Notes under the pieces: model-generated
Databases searched by the model: none
What the model saw: the letters and a program-made list of their open reading frames with translations, nothing else
What the model was told of the DNA's origin: nothing
Part shown: in pieces, positions 53,933 to 61,388 of the stretch
How the letters are laid out: every line of letters starts with the position of its first letter
Numbering within the stretch: position 1 is the first letter of the stretch
Translations under genes and position numbers: made by a program
Origin: Burkholderia anthina
GTDB taxonomy: Bacteria > Pseudomonadota > Gammaproteobacteria > Burkholderiales > Burkholderiaceae
Assembly (NCBI RefSeq): GCF_902498995.1
Contig: NZ_CABVLY010000038.1
Location: forward strand, 1-62,264
Reading direction: 5' to 3'
DNA length: 62,264 bases

Positions 53933-53949
53933 GTTCCGCACAGCGGAAC
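53933..53949. promoter_or_regulatory. Candidate IclR-family operator palindrome
   Basis: Perfect inverted repeat GTTCCGC-ACA-GCGGAAC, size and symmetry typical of IclR-family sites, placed between the divergent IclR and glutaryl-CoA dehydrogenase genes. Assignment to the adjacent regulator is by position. Confidence 0.6.
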
Positions 53950-53973
53950 TTCAGTCAAGCAAACTTTAGAGAT

Positions 53974-54156
53974 GGGGCCAGGCGGCGAAGCGCCACCCCG
54001 GGACCGACCGCAAAGCACGGGATCGGAGTAAGCGCTGAAGCGCCGATTCTGGCCGACTGCGAAGCATGGGGCCAGAGTAAGCGCTGAAGTGCCGACTCTG
54101 GCCGACCGCGAAGCATGGGGCCAGAGTAAGCGCTAAAGCGCCAACTCTGGCCGACA
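53974..54156 (+). repeat. 49-bp tandem hairpin repeats upstream of gcdH
   Basis: Four consecutive units: 53974-54018 (diverged, 45 bp), 54019-54067 and 54068-54116 (49 bp each), and 54117-54156 (partial). The last two carry a perfect 9-bp inverted repeat GGCCAGAGT/ACTCTGGCC around an inner GCGCT stem, so each can fold into a hairpin. The array ends directly before the GGAG of gcdH. There are no unique spacers between units. Confidence 0.9.
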
Positions 54157-54168
54157 GGAGATGACACG

Positions 54169-55356
54169 ATGAGTGCTGCAACTTTTCATTGGGACGATCC
54201 GCTGCTGCTCGACCAGCAACTGACCGAAGAAGAGCGGATGGTGCGCGATGCCGCGCACGCATACGCGCAGGACAAGCTCGCGCCGCGCGTCACCGAGGCG
54301 TTCCGCCATGAACGCACCGACGCCGCAATCTTCCGCGAGATGGGCGAAGTCGGCCTGCTCGGCCCGACGATTCCCGAGGAATACGGCGGCCCCGGCCTCA
54401 ATTACGTGAGCTATGGACTGATCGCGCGCGAAGTCGAGCGCGTCGACTCCGGCTACCGCTCGATGATGTCCGTGCAGTCGTCGCTCGTGATGGTGCCGAT
54501 CTTCGAATTCGGCTCGGACGCGCAGAAGCAGAAATACCTGCCGAAGCTCGTGACCGGCGAATGGATCGGCTGCTTCGGGCTGACCGAGCCGAACCACGGC
54601 TCCGATCCGGGCAGCATGGTCACGCGTGCGAAGAAGGTGCCCGGCGGCTACTCGTTGTCCGGTGCGAAGATGTGGATCACGAACTCGCCGATCGCGGACG
54701 TGTTCGTCGTGTGGGCCAAACTCGAAGAAAACGGCAAGGACGCGATCCGCGGCTTCATCCTCGAGAAAGGCTGGAAGGGCCTGTCGGCGCCCGCGATCCA
54801 CGGCAAGGTCGGGCTGCGTGCGTCGATCACCGGCGAAATCGTCCTCGACGAAGTGTTCGTGCCCGAAGAGAACCTGATGCCGAACGTGAGCGGCCTGCGC
54901 GGCCCGTTCACGTGCCTGAACTCGGCGCGCTACGGGATCGCGTGGGGCGCGCTCGGCGCGGCCGAGTCGTGCTGGCACACCGCGCGCCAGTACGTGCTCG
55001 ATCGCAAGCAGTTCGGCCGGCCGCTCGCCGCGAACCAGCTGATCCAGAAAAAGCTCGCCGACATGCAGACCGAAATCACGCTCGGCCTGCAAGGCGTGCT
55101 GCGTCTCGGCCGGATGAAGGACGAAGGCACCGCGGCCGTCGAGATCACGTCGATCATGAAGCGCAACTCGTGCGGCAAGGCGCTCGACATCGCGCGGCTC
55201 GCACGCGACATGCTCGGCGGCAACGGCATCTCGGACGAGTTCGGCGTCGCCCGTCACCTCGTGAACCTCGAAGTGGTCAACACGTACGAAGGCACGCACG
55301 ACATCCACGCGCTGATTCTCGGCCGCGCGCAGACGGGCATCCAGGCATTCTTCTGA
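54169..55356 (+). CDS. gcdH: Glutaryl-CoA dehydrogenase
   Basis: Acyl-CoA dehydrogenase of 395 residues that converts glutaryl-CoA to crotonyl-CoA and CO2 in lysine, tryptophan and aromatic breakdown. Flavin and substrate motifs: GCFGLTEPNHGSDPGSM and KMWITNSPIADVFVVWAK; the catalytic base is Glu374 in NTYEGTHDIHALILGRA. Length and the N-terminal FHWDDPLLLDQQLTEEERM match GcdH. GGAG lies eight bases before the ATG. Expression is likely controlled by the divergent IclR regulator and perhaps by the hairpin array in its leader. Confidence 0.93.
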   Translation: MSAATFHWDDPLLLDQQLTEEERMVRDAAHAYAQDKLAPRVTEAFRHERTDAAIFREMGEVGLLGPTIPEEYGGPGLNYVSYGLIAREVERVDSGYRSMMSVQSSLVMVPIFEFGSDAQKQKYLPKLVTGEWIGCFGLTEPNHGSDPGSMVTRAKKVPGGYSLSGAKMWITNSPIADVFVVWAKLEENGKDAIRGFILEKGWKGLSAPAIHGKVGLRASITGEIVLDEVFVPEENLMPNVSGLRGPFTCLNSARYGIAWGALGAAESCWHTARQYVLDRKQFGRPLAANQLIQKKLADMQTEITLGLQGVLRLGRMKDEGTAAVEITSIMKRNSCGKALDIARLARDMLGGNGISDEFGVARHLVNLEVVNTYEGTHDIHALILGRAQTGIQAFF

Positions 55357-55416
55357 TCGATCGCGCGCGACACGCCGGCACGCCACCCCGCCGGCGGCGC
55401 ATACGCTGAAAAGACA

Positions 55417-55452
55417 CGGCCCGCCCGGCATCGCTGCCGGGCGGGCCGTTTT
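55417..55452 (+). terminator. Rho-independent terminator of gcdH
   Basis: Perfect 14-bp GC-rich stem (55417-55430 with 55435-55448, loop TCGC) followed by TTTTCG, 60 bases after the gcdH stop. The minus-strand side has a shorter T-run, so it may also stop the convergent peroxiredoxin transcript. Confidence 0.9.
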
Positions 55453-55506
55453 CGTCGGCGCTCGCGCGTGTCGCGTGTCACGCGCCGCCGATGCGGCGGC
55501 GCATGC

Positions 55507-56145
55507 TTACTTGTTCGGCTGCGGCGTGAGGCGCAGATACGGACGCACTGCGTTGAAGCCCTTCGGGAAACGCTTCTTCAGCTCTTCCGGATCCTGCAGC
55601 GACGGCACGATCACGACGTCGTCGCCGTCTTTCCAGTTGCCGGGCGTCGCGACCTTGTAATTGTCGGTCAGTTGCAGCGAGTCGATCACGCGCAGCACTT
55701 CGTCGAAGTTGCGACCGGTGCTGGCCGGATACGTGATGATGAGCCGCACCTTCTTGTTCGGATCGATCACGAACAGCGAGCGCACCGTCAGCGTTTCGTT
55801 CGCATTCGGGTGGATCATGTCGTACAGCTGCGAAACCTTGCGGTCCGCATCGGCGATGATCGGGAAGCCGACGACCGTCGATTGCGTCTCGTTGATGTCG
55901 TTGATCCAGCCCTTGTGCGACTCGACGCCGTCCACCGACAGCGCGATCACCTTCACGTTGCGTTTCTCGAATTCGCCCTTCAGCTTCGCGGTCAGCCCGA
56001 GCTCGGTCGTGCACACCGGCGTGTAGTCGGCCGGGTGGGAGAACAGGACGCCCCAGCCGTCGCCCAGCCACTCGTGAAACTTGATCGGGCCCAGGCTCGA
56101 TTCCTGCTCGAAATCCGGTGCGATGTCGCCAAGACGCAGACTCAT
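55507..56145 (-). CDS. 1-Cys peroxiredoxin (Prx6/AhpC-TSA family)
   Basis: Peroxidase of 212 residues reducing H2O2 and organic hydroperoxides in the cytosol. The peroxidatic cysteine is Cys45 in HPADYTPVCTTE. No second conserved cysteine is present, and the C-terminal extension (RFPKGFNAVRPYLRLTPQ) is that of the Prx6 subfamily, so it is of the 1-Cys type. It is convergent with gcdH and divergent from the YqjD-like gene. Confidence 0.93.
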   Translation of the reverse strand: MSLRLGDIAPDFEQESSLGPIKFHEWLGDGWGVLFSHPADYTPVCTTELGLTAKLKGEFEKRNVKVIALSVDGVESHKGWINDINETQSTVVGFPIIADADRKVSQLYDMIHPNANETLTVRSLFVIDPNKKVRLIITYPASTGRNFDEVLRVIDSLQLTDNYKVATPGNWKDGDDVVIVPSLQDPEELKKRFPKGFNAVRPYLRLTPQPNK

Positions 56146-56461
56146 GATGTTCCCTCCTCGAACGATGCTGGTTGAAACCGCGCGCTGTCGGCGCGGGACA
56201 GTCCATCAGCTTACGGGAAGCAATGGGACATGCGAACGATTATTCCGTTTGATATTCATACTTTTTTGTCATTTTTGCCTGGTCGGGAGCGAGACGGGCG
56301 GCGGCACGGGAAACTTTTCGCATCGTTTGCGGCTCTGTTGATGATTACAAATCGTTTACCATGTGGGCTGGCACCGCCGTCCTGCATCTTCCCGGCTCGC
56401 CAGCAAGCAGGCGTTTCGCTACGATGTGAACCTGCAGCATGACAGCATGAAGGGAGTTGCA
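56146..56461. other. Divergent intergenic region, 316 bp
   Basis: Between the peroxiredoxin and YqjD-like genes. It is AT-richer in 56220-56370 and should hold both promoters. The open frame that continues upstream of the YqjD-like gene lacks a signal for an earlier start. No clear OxyR-type or other operator could be recognised by eye. Confidence 0.5.
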
Positions 56462-56764
56462 ATGTCGGAAATCAACAAGGAGAAACTGATGTCGGATATC
56501 AAAACCGTTCTCGCGGACGCCGAAGATCTGCTCAAGCAAGCGGCGAGCAGCACGGGCGACCGTGCGGCCGAACTGCGCGAGAAAGCCATGTCGCGCCTGA
56601 AGCAGGCCAAGGAAAAGGCAACCGACGTTCAGGTCGTGGTGGTCGAAAAAGGCAAGAAGGCCGCGCGCGCGACCGACGACTACGTGCACGAGCATCCGTG
56701 GACGTCGATCAGCGTCGCTGCTGGCATCGGCGTGCTGGTCGGTCTGCTGATCAACCGCAAGTAA
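56462..56764 (+). CDS. YqjD/ElaB-like DUF883 membrane protein
   Basis: Protein of 100 residues: a long amphipathic, charged helix (KEKLMSDIKTVLADAEDLLKQ and following) and one C-terminal membrane helix (VAAGIGVLVGLLINRK). E. coli YqjD and ElaB are tail-anchored and bind ribosomes in stationary phase. AGGGAG lies five bases before the chosen ATG. It heads a three-gene set with a YqjE-like and a third protein, as in many proteobacteria. Confidence 0.9.
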   Translation: MSEINKEKLMSDIKTVLADAEDLLKQAASSTGDRAAELREKAMSRLKQAKEKATDVQVVVVEKGKKAARATDDYVHEHPWTSISVAAGIGVLVGLLINRK

Positions 56765-56889
56765 CGCGCTCGACGCCGTTCCGCCCCCTGTGCCGCCCGC
56801 GGCGGCACAGGGGTGCTCAAGCCAGGCCGGCGGTTCGCCACCAGCCGGCTTTGACTTAGCCGCTCACTGCGCGCGCAAGCGCCTCATCC

Positions 56890-57279
56890 ATGACGACAGA
56901 CACCAACCCGCAGCCGTCCGGCCAGGGGCCGCTGCGCCGCCTCGTCGGCTCCGCGATCGGCCTTCTGCAAACGCGCCTCGAACTGGTGGGCATCGAACTC
57001 GCCGAGGAAAAGGAGCGCCTGATGGGCGTACTGTTCCTCGGGCTCGCGGCCATGATGCTCGCGACGATGGCGCTCATCAGCCTCACCGTGCTCGTCGCGA
57101 TCGCGTTCTGGGACACCTATCGCTGGCAATCGCTTGCCGCGATCACCGCGGTGTACGCCGTCGGCGGCATCGTATGTGCGCTGAAGGCGCGCTCCGGCCT
57201 GCGCGATGCACCGACCGTGTTCGAGGCGACGCTGCACGAACTCGAGAAAGACCGCGACATGTTCCGCGGCAAGCCGTGA
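56890..57279 (+). CDS. YqjE-like membrane protein (holin-X superfamily)
   Basis: Protein of 129 residues with two membrane helices (LMGVLFLGLAAMMLATMALISL and a second at about 80-100) after a helical N-terminus RRLVGSAIGLLQTRLELVGIELAEEKE. This matches YqjE, often named 'phage holin family', but its place next to the YqjD-like gene shows it is a chromosomal envelope protein. Role unknown, possibly in membrane stress. Confidence 0.85.
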   Translation: MTTDTNPQPSGQGPLRRLVGSAIGLLQTRLELVGIELAEEKERLMGVLFLGLAAMMLATMALISLTVLVAIAFWDTYRWQSLAAITAVYAVGGIVCALKARSGLRDAPTVFEATLHELEKDRDMFRGKP

Positions 57280-57322
57280 ACGCACCCGCGTTCGTCCCTC
57301 TCACCTACTTCGCCGACGCGCC

Positions 57323-57766
57323 ATGAGCCAGAACGTTACGGGCAATTCATCCCGCTCCCATTCGTCGCGATCGAACTGGAGCGCATCGCAGCATCGCGCG
57401 CTGCGCAAGGAGTTGCTGATCCTGCGCTCCGAGGTCGAGCGGCTCGAGCTTGCCGAAGCCGCCGCCGAAATGCGCCACGCCGTCACGCGCTTCAGCTGGC
57501 TCAAGGTCTTCGTGCCCGGCCTGTCGACCGGCAAGTTCAGCCAGTCCGCCAAGAACCTGAACGCGAGCCTCGGCCAGCTCGTCAACCAGTATCCGATGCT
57601 GAGTTCGCTCGCATCGCTCGTGCTCGCGAAACCCGTGCGCTCGCTGCTGCGCGCGAGCGCCGGCCCCGCGTTGAAGTGGGGTACCGTCGGCTTCGCCGCA
57701 TGGGAGGTCTACCGGATCTGGAAGCAGTCGCGCGACGAGCGCGGCAGCGCCGCGAACGACGACTGA
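57323..57766 (+). CDS. YqjK-position helical protein, possibly DUF3318
   Basis: Protein of 147 residues, third gene of the YqjD-YqjE-like set, 43 bases after the second. The N-terminal 60 residues are charged and helical (ALRKELLILRSEVERLELAEAAAEMRHAV). A weakly hydrophobic C-terminal region (LSSLASLVLAKPVRSLLR and GPALKWGTVGFAAWEVYRIW) may associate with the membrane. It occupies the place of yqjK but is longer; DUF3318 membership is a guess. Convergent with the pilE-like gene. Confidence 0.75.
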   Translation: MSQNVTGNSSRSHSSRSNWSASQHRALRKELLILRSEVERLELAEAAAEMRHAVTRFSWLKVFVPGLSTGKFSQSAKNLNASLGQLVNQYPMLSSLASLVLAKPVRSLLRASAGPALKWGTVGFAAWEVYRIWKQSRDERGSAANDD

Positions 57767-57829
57767 CGCACGACGACGGACACGCATGCGCATGTGTTGC
57801 ATGCGTCGTCGCGCGCCTTCGGTGCGCGT

Positions 57830-58282
57830 TCAGCGTACGCCCCAGCATGTCCCGTCCTGCCCATCGGCACTGCCGTCGCTCGATCCTGTATTCCCTTTCA
57901 CCCCGTCCGAGCGCAGCGTGAATGCGCCGCACCGGTCGTCGCGCATCGGGCCGGTGTCGAGCGGGCTCGCGACGAGTTCGTAGACTACCGAAGCATCGTC
58001 GCCGCCCGGGCGGCGGAGTGCCACACGATAGACCGGCTGCCCGTCCGGCGGCGCATGCGCCAGCGTATCCGGTAATGCCTGTGGCGGCGTGCCATCGAGC
58101 GTCTCGAGATATTGAGCCGCGCGATACAGCGCGGCAACCGCGGACGCGCGATGCACGCGCGCGACGTGCTCGCGATACGACGGGATACCCCATCCGGCCA
58201 GCACGGCGACGATCGCCAGCACGATCATCAGTTCGACCAGCGTGAATGCCGCCGGTGGACGCGTGAGCGTACGCCTGTTCAT
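57830..58282 (-). CDS. Type IV minor pilin, PilE-like
   Basis: Prepilin of 150 residues: short leader ending in PPAA, then FTLVELMIVLAIVAVLAGW with Glu5 and the hydrophobic stem. Alanine rather than glycine stands at -1 of the cleavage site. The C-terminal disulfide pair is suggested by DRCGAF and GTCWGVR. Last gene of the minor-pilin operon; it overlaps the PilX-like gene by four bases. It would be incorporated into a type IV pilus or pseudopilus tip. Confidence 0.88.
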   Translation of the reverse strand: MNRRTLTRPPAAFTLVELMIVLAIVAVLAGWGIPSYREHVARVHRASAVAALYRAAQYLETLDGTPPQALPDTLAHAPPDGQPVYRVALRRPGGDDASVVYELVASPLDTGPMRDDRCGAFTLRSDGVKGNTGSSDGSADGQDGTCWGVR

Positions 58283-58938
58283 TGATGCATCGCCGCGACG
58301 CGACGCCAGTGCCCTGCAACGATACGGCCATCACGCAGCGCGACCTGGCTTTGCAGCCAGACCACGCTCGATGCATGGCCGCCGACGCCACGCGCGGTGA
58401 CGAGGTACGCGCGACTCCCCGCCGGGCCTGCTCCACGCCATGCCTCGATCAGGCATCGTGGCGGCTGCGCGGCCATCGGCCACGAAGCGAACGGTGCGAA
58501 CGCGTCGGCAGCGCTGAGCGCCGGCGTGCGCCGCCACGCGTCCGGCTCGACGTGCGAGGCGGCTTCGTCGACATACGGCGCGGCACCGCGGAGCAATCGT
58601 GCGGTGCAGGCGGTCAACGCCGCATCGGCCGCGTGGAAGGCGATCAGCCGATCCGACAATGCACGCGCGCGGCGCGACTCCGTCAGCGCGGCTTCGAACC
58701 ATGTGCCGGTCAGCGCCGCGACCGCCGCACCGACCGCGATCACGACGGGCAATGCGAGGCCGGCATCGCGGCGCCAGGCCCGGTTTGCCGATCGACCGCC
58801 TGTACGCCATTCGCGTCGGCTCATGCATGTGCCGCCCATCACGCGTTGCGCGCCGCCAGCCTCCATCGTGCTTTCGCGGACATGTCCTGCCGCGCCTCGC
58901 ATTGCCGGTTCGTTCACGCACTCGTTTGCACGGTTCAT
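58279..58938 (-). CDS. Type IV pilus assembly protein, PilX-like
   Basis: Protein of 219 residues with a PilX_N-type segment GLALPVVIAVGAAVAALTG followed by ESRRARALSDRLIAFHAADAAL; this family lacks Glu5. The ATG used here overlaps the pilW-like stop by four bases, as in the rest of the operon, but gives a leader of about 60 residues, very long. An internal ATG at 58824 (MSRREWRTGG) would give a normal leader of about 22 residues and a 181-residue protein. Confidence 0.8.
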   Translation of the reverse strand: MNRANECVNEPAMRGAAGHVRESTMEAGGAQRVMGGTCMSRREWRTGGRSANRAWRRDAGLALPVVIAVGAAVAALTGTWFEAALTESRRARALSDRLIAFHAADAALTACTARLLRGAAPYVDEAASHVEPDAWRRTPALSAADAFAPFASWPMAAQPPRCLIEAWRGAGPAGSRAYLVTARGVGGHASSVVWLQSQVALRDGRIVAGHWRRVAAMHQ

Positions 58939-59774
58939 CGGAACGCCTCGTGGGCATGCGCTGCGTCACGTTCGCGCTCGGGCTCGGCCATTGCGAACGC
59001 GGCGTTTCGCAACGCGACGATCCGGTGCAGCACGAGACGCGCGCGACCGTCCCGCGCAACGACCGTGCGACCGTCGCAATCGACATGGCTCATCGATTCG
59101 CGCATCGGTTCGCCGCGTGCCCGCACGCATACATGCACGGCGACGACCTCGTGCCAGCCTCCGGCGGGCATCGCCTCTGCGTTCACGAACTGCACGTCTG
59201 CATGACGCAGGTAGCGCAGGCGCAACTGATCGATCCCAGCCACGACGGGTTGCGGCGTGCCCGGGCGCCCGCTCCCTTCGCAGTACAACTCCGGCTCGCC
59301 CGTCGACGGACTCACGTGCGCGTCGAAACGGTTTTCCACGAGCGGCCGCTCACCGGCCGTGCCAACACCCTGCCCGAGACAGTCCGATACCTGGGCGCCG
59401 CTCGTCGGCCATGTCGACACGGTGTCGCCGACATACCGGATCAGCACCGCGTCCGACGCGGCGCGCACGGCCTCGCACCGCACCTGCGCGCCGTCGCCTC
59501 GCACACGCGCGGCCGAACAGCCGAATACCGGCGACAACGATGGCGCCGCTTCGGCATCGAGCGGGCGAAAGCCGGCCATCTGGAGCTGCTGACCGATCAG
59601 TGTCAGCGCGGTCGCCGCTGCATCGCGCATCCGGAAGCCGTCCTCGGCCCGTCGCTGTGCGACGCGCTGCGCGTGATACAGCGCACCGGCAGCGGCAAGC
59701 ACGAGCAGACCGACGGTCATCGCAACCAGCACTTCGAGCAACGTATGCGCGCGGATGCAGCGATCAGCGTTCAT
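58935..59774 (-). CDS. Type IV pilus assembly protein, PilW-like
   Basis: Protein of 279 residues with prepilin segment HTLLEVLVAMTVGLLVLAAAG (Glu5 present), alanine at -1, and a PilW-like body with scattered cysteine pairs. It overlaps the pilV-like gene by 11 bases and the pilX-like gene by four. It should be one of the minor pilins that prime pilus assembly. Sequence beyond the stem is weakly conserved, so naming rests on order and length. Confidence 0.85.
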   Translation of the reverse strand: MNADRCIRAHTLLEVLVAMTVGLLVLAAAGALYHAQRVAQRRAEDGFRMRDAAATALTLIGQQLQMAGFRPLDAEAAPSLSPVFGCSAARVRGDGAQVRCEAVRAASDAVLIRYVGDTVSTWPTSGAQVSDCLGQGVGTAGERPLVENRFDAHVSPSTGEPELYCEGSGRPGTPQPVVAGIDQLRLRYLRHADVQFVNAEAMPAGGWHEVVAVHVCVRARGEPMRESMSHVDCDGRTVVARDGRARLVLHRIVALRNAAFAMAEPERERDAAHAHEAFR

Positions 59775-60174
59775 CGGCGTCGGCCTCCCGAAACGGAATC
59801 CGCACGCACGACGGTGGCTTGGTCGTCACCCCCGCCGCTTCGCATCGCATCGACGCCACCGCGTCGGCGTCGCGCCAGCCGACGATCGCGTACCGCACGT
59901 GGCCCGTGCCGCGATCGAGCGTCATCGTGCCGCCCGGCAACGATGCGGCCACGAGCGCCGCGACGCTGTCGTCGGCCGTTGCAGCGACGTACAGGCGCTC
60001 GATCCGTGCATCGGCGAGCCACAGCGCGCGCTCGCGCCAGATCGTCGCCCGCTGCGCACGCGCCATCGCGAGCTGGCTGCCAGCCACCGCCAGCATCACG
60101 ACCGCGAGCAGCGCAATGGCCAGCACCGCTTCGAGCAACGACGTGCCGCGTGTCGATTTGCGCACGTGCGTCAT
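59764..60174 (-). CDS. Type IV minor pilin, PilV-like
   Basis: Protein of 136 residues with the prepilin segment G-TSLLEAVLAIALLAVVMLAV (Gly -1 and Glu5 canonical). GAGGT stands about six bases before the ATG at 60174; an ATG at 60186, overlapping the upstream stop by four bases, is an alternative. Second gene of the operon. Role as a minor pilin is inferred from order fimT-pilV-pilW-pilX-pilE. Confidence 0.85.
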   Translation of the reverse strand: MTHVRKSTRGTSLLEAVLAIALLAVVMLAVAGSQLAMARAQRATIWRERALWLADARIERLYVAATADDSVAALVAASLPGGTMTLDRGTGHVRYAIVGWRDADAVASMRCEAAGVTTKPPSCVRIPFREADADER

Positions 60175-60182
60175 GCCACACC

Positions 60183-60749
60183 TCATGCCGCGCCGCACCG
60201 GCCGGCGGCGATACGCGCGCGGCCGCCCGCCGCTATCCGGATACACCGCGACACACGTGCCGCGTCGTCTCCCGGCGACTCACGCTGCGGACGCAATTCG
60301 AAACGACGCATTCCGCCGATCACCTGACCGGCAGGCGGTGCAAACGCGAGATCGTGTGCGGCCCCCGCGACGGCGATTTCCGCATCATGCGGATATCGCC
60401 GCAGCACGCGCGACTGCCCGTCGAACTGCCCGCTGACGATCCACGCGCACGACCATTCCGCCGGGCCGCAACGCTCGCCCGAACGCACGCAGGCACCGTC
60501 GCGCCCGGCCCTGCACAGCGTGACGCGCACGCCGAGACGCGTCGCCTCGGTGCGCGCGAACGACAACGCACCAAGCAGCGTGCGGGCACGCGCATCGACG
60601 CGTTCGCGCATGCGCCACTGATCGAAGGCAGGCGCCGCGTAGAGCCCCATCCCGACCACGAGCGCGATCGCAACCATCAGCTCGACGAGCGTGAACCCGC
60701 CGCAGTGTCGCCCGCCTTTTTCAACCACTCCCTGCCGGTGCCGCCCCAT
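60183..60749 (-). CDS. Minor pseudopilin, FimT/GspH-like
   Basis: Protein of 188 residues with canonical prepilin cleavage site GG-FTLVELMVAIALVVGMGL and the GspH/FimT domain (RARTLLGALSFARTEATRLGVRVTLCRAG, the conserved helix and first strand). GGAGG lies nine bases before this ATG; the ATG two codons earlier is also possible. First gene of the minor-pilin operon, 153 bases after nrdR on the same strand. Confidence 0.88.
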   Translation of the reverse strand: MGRHRQGVVEKGGRHCGGFTLVELMVAIALVVGMGLYAAPAFDQWRMRERVDARARTLLGALSFARTEATRLGVRVTLCRAGRDGACVRSGERCGPAEWSCAWIVSGQFDGQSRVLRRYPHDAEIAVAGAAHDLAFAPPAGQVIGGMRRFELRPQRESPGDDAARVSRCIRIAAGGRARIAAGRCGAA

Positions 60750-60902
60750 CGCCATCGCCCTCCGCCAACGTGATGCGACGACTGTAGCGACGCATGCGGA
60801 CGCACGCCATTTGCCGAACGGCCGACTGGCGACATGCGATCGCGACCGACACAATCGGCGCGAATCGAACCCACGGAGAAGACGATGGACGAACGCAGCG
60901 CG

Positions 60903-61382
60903 TCAGCGCTTACGCGGAGGCTTGGAGGGGGACGCGCGACGGAACTCTTCGATCACGTCGGCAAATTCGGAGACGTCCTCGAACCGGCGATATACCGATG
61001 CGAAACGGACATAGGCAATCGTATCGAGGCCGCGCAGCTCGTTCATCACGAGTTCGCCGAGCTTCTCGCTACGCACTTCACGCTCGCCGGTCGCGAGCAG
61101 TTGATACTCGATGCGGGCGACCGCCGCGTCGATCGCGTCAGCCGCAACCGGCCGCTTGCGCAGCGCGAGTTGCATGCTGGCGACGATCTTGCGACGGTCG
61201 AATTCCGTGCGGCTGCCGTCCTTCTTCACGACGGCGGGCAGGTTCAGTTCGACCCGCTCGTACGTCGTGAAACGCTTGTCGCAAGCCGAGCAGCGACGGC
61301 GCCGACGAATCGCGGCGCCATCTTCGGACACGCGCGAGTCGACGACCTGCGTGTCTTCATGCCGGCAGAACGGGCAGCGCAT
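60903..61382 (-). CDS. nrdR: Transcriptional repressor NrdR
   Basis: Protein of 159 residues controlling ribonucleotide reductase genes in response to ATP/dATP. The N-terminal zinc ribbon has Cys3, Cys6, Cys31 and Cys34 (RCPFC and RCSACDKRF); the ATP-cone spans about 48-140 (VVKKDGSRTEFDRRKIVASM). It follows glyA by six bases, the order found in many Burkholderia. No NrdR box is in the window. Confidence 0.96.
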   Translation of the reverse strand: MRCPFCRHEDTQVVDSRVSEDGAAIRRRRRCSACDKRFTTYERVELNLPAVVKKDGSRTEFDRRKIVASMQLALRKRPVAADAIDAAVARIEYQLLATGEREVRSEKLGELVMNELRGLDTIAYVRFASVYRRFEDVSEFADVIEEFRRASPSKPPRKR

Positions 61383-61388
61383 CGTCGA

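Noticed and set aside
53974..54156. 49-bp repeats as a CRISPR array
   Set aside because: Units abut without unique spacers and no cas genes are present.
54161..54172. Three-codon upstream ORF (ATG ACA CGA TGA) overlapping the gcdH start
   Set aside because: The ATG directly abuts the GGAG, leaving no spacing for initiation; the gcdH ATG eight bases after GGAG is well placed.
56890..57279. Phage holin as a sign of a prophage
   Set aside because: The protein is YqjE-like and sits in a conserved YqjD/YqjE-type set; no other phage gene is nearby.
57775..57828. Bulged hairpin between the YqjK-position gene and the pilE-like gene
   Set aside because: Interrupted stem and no T-run, so not a supported terminator.
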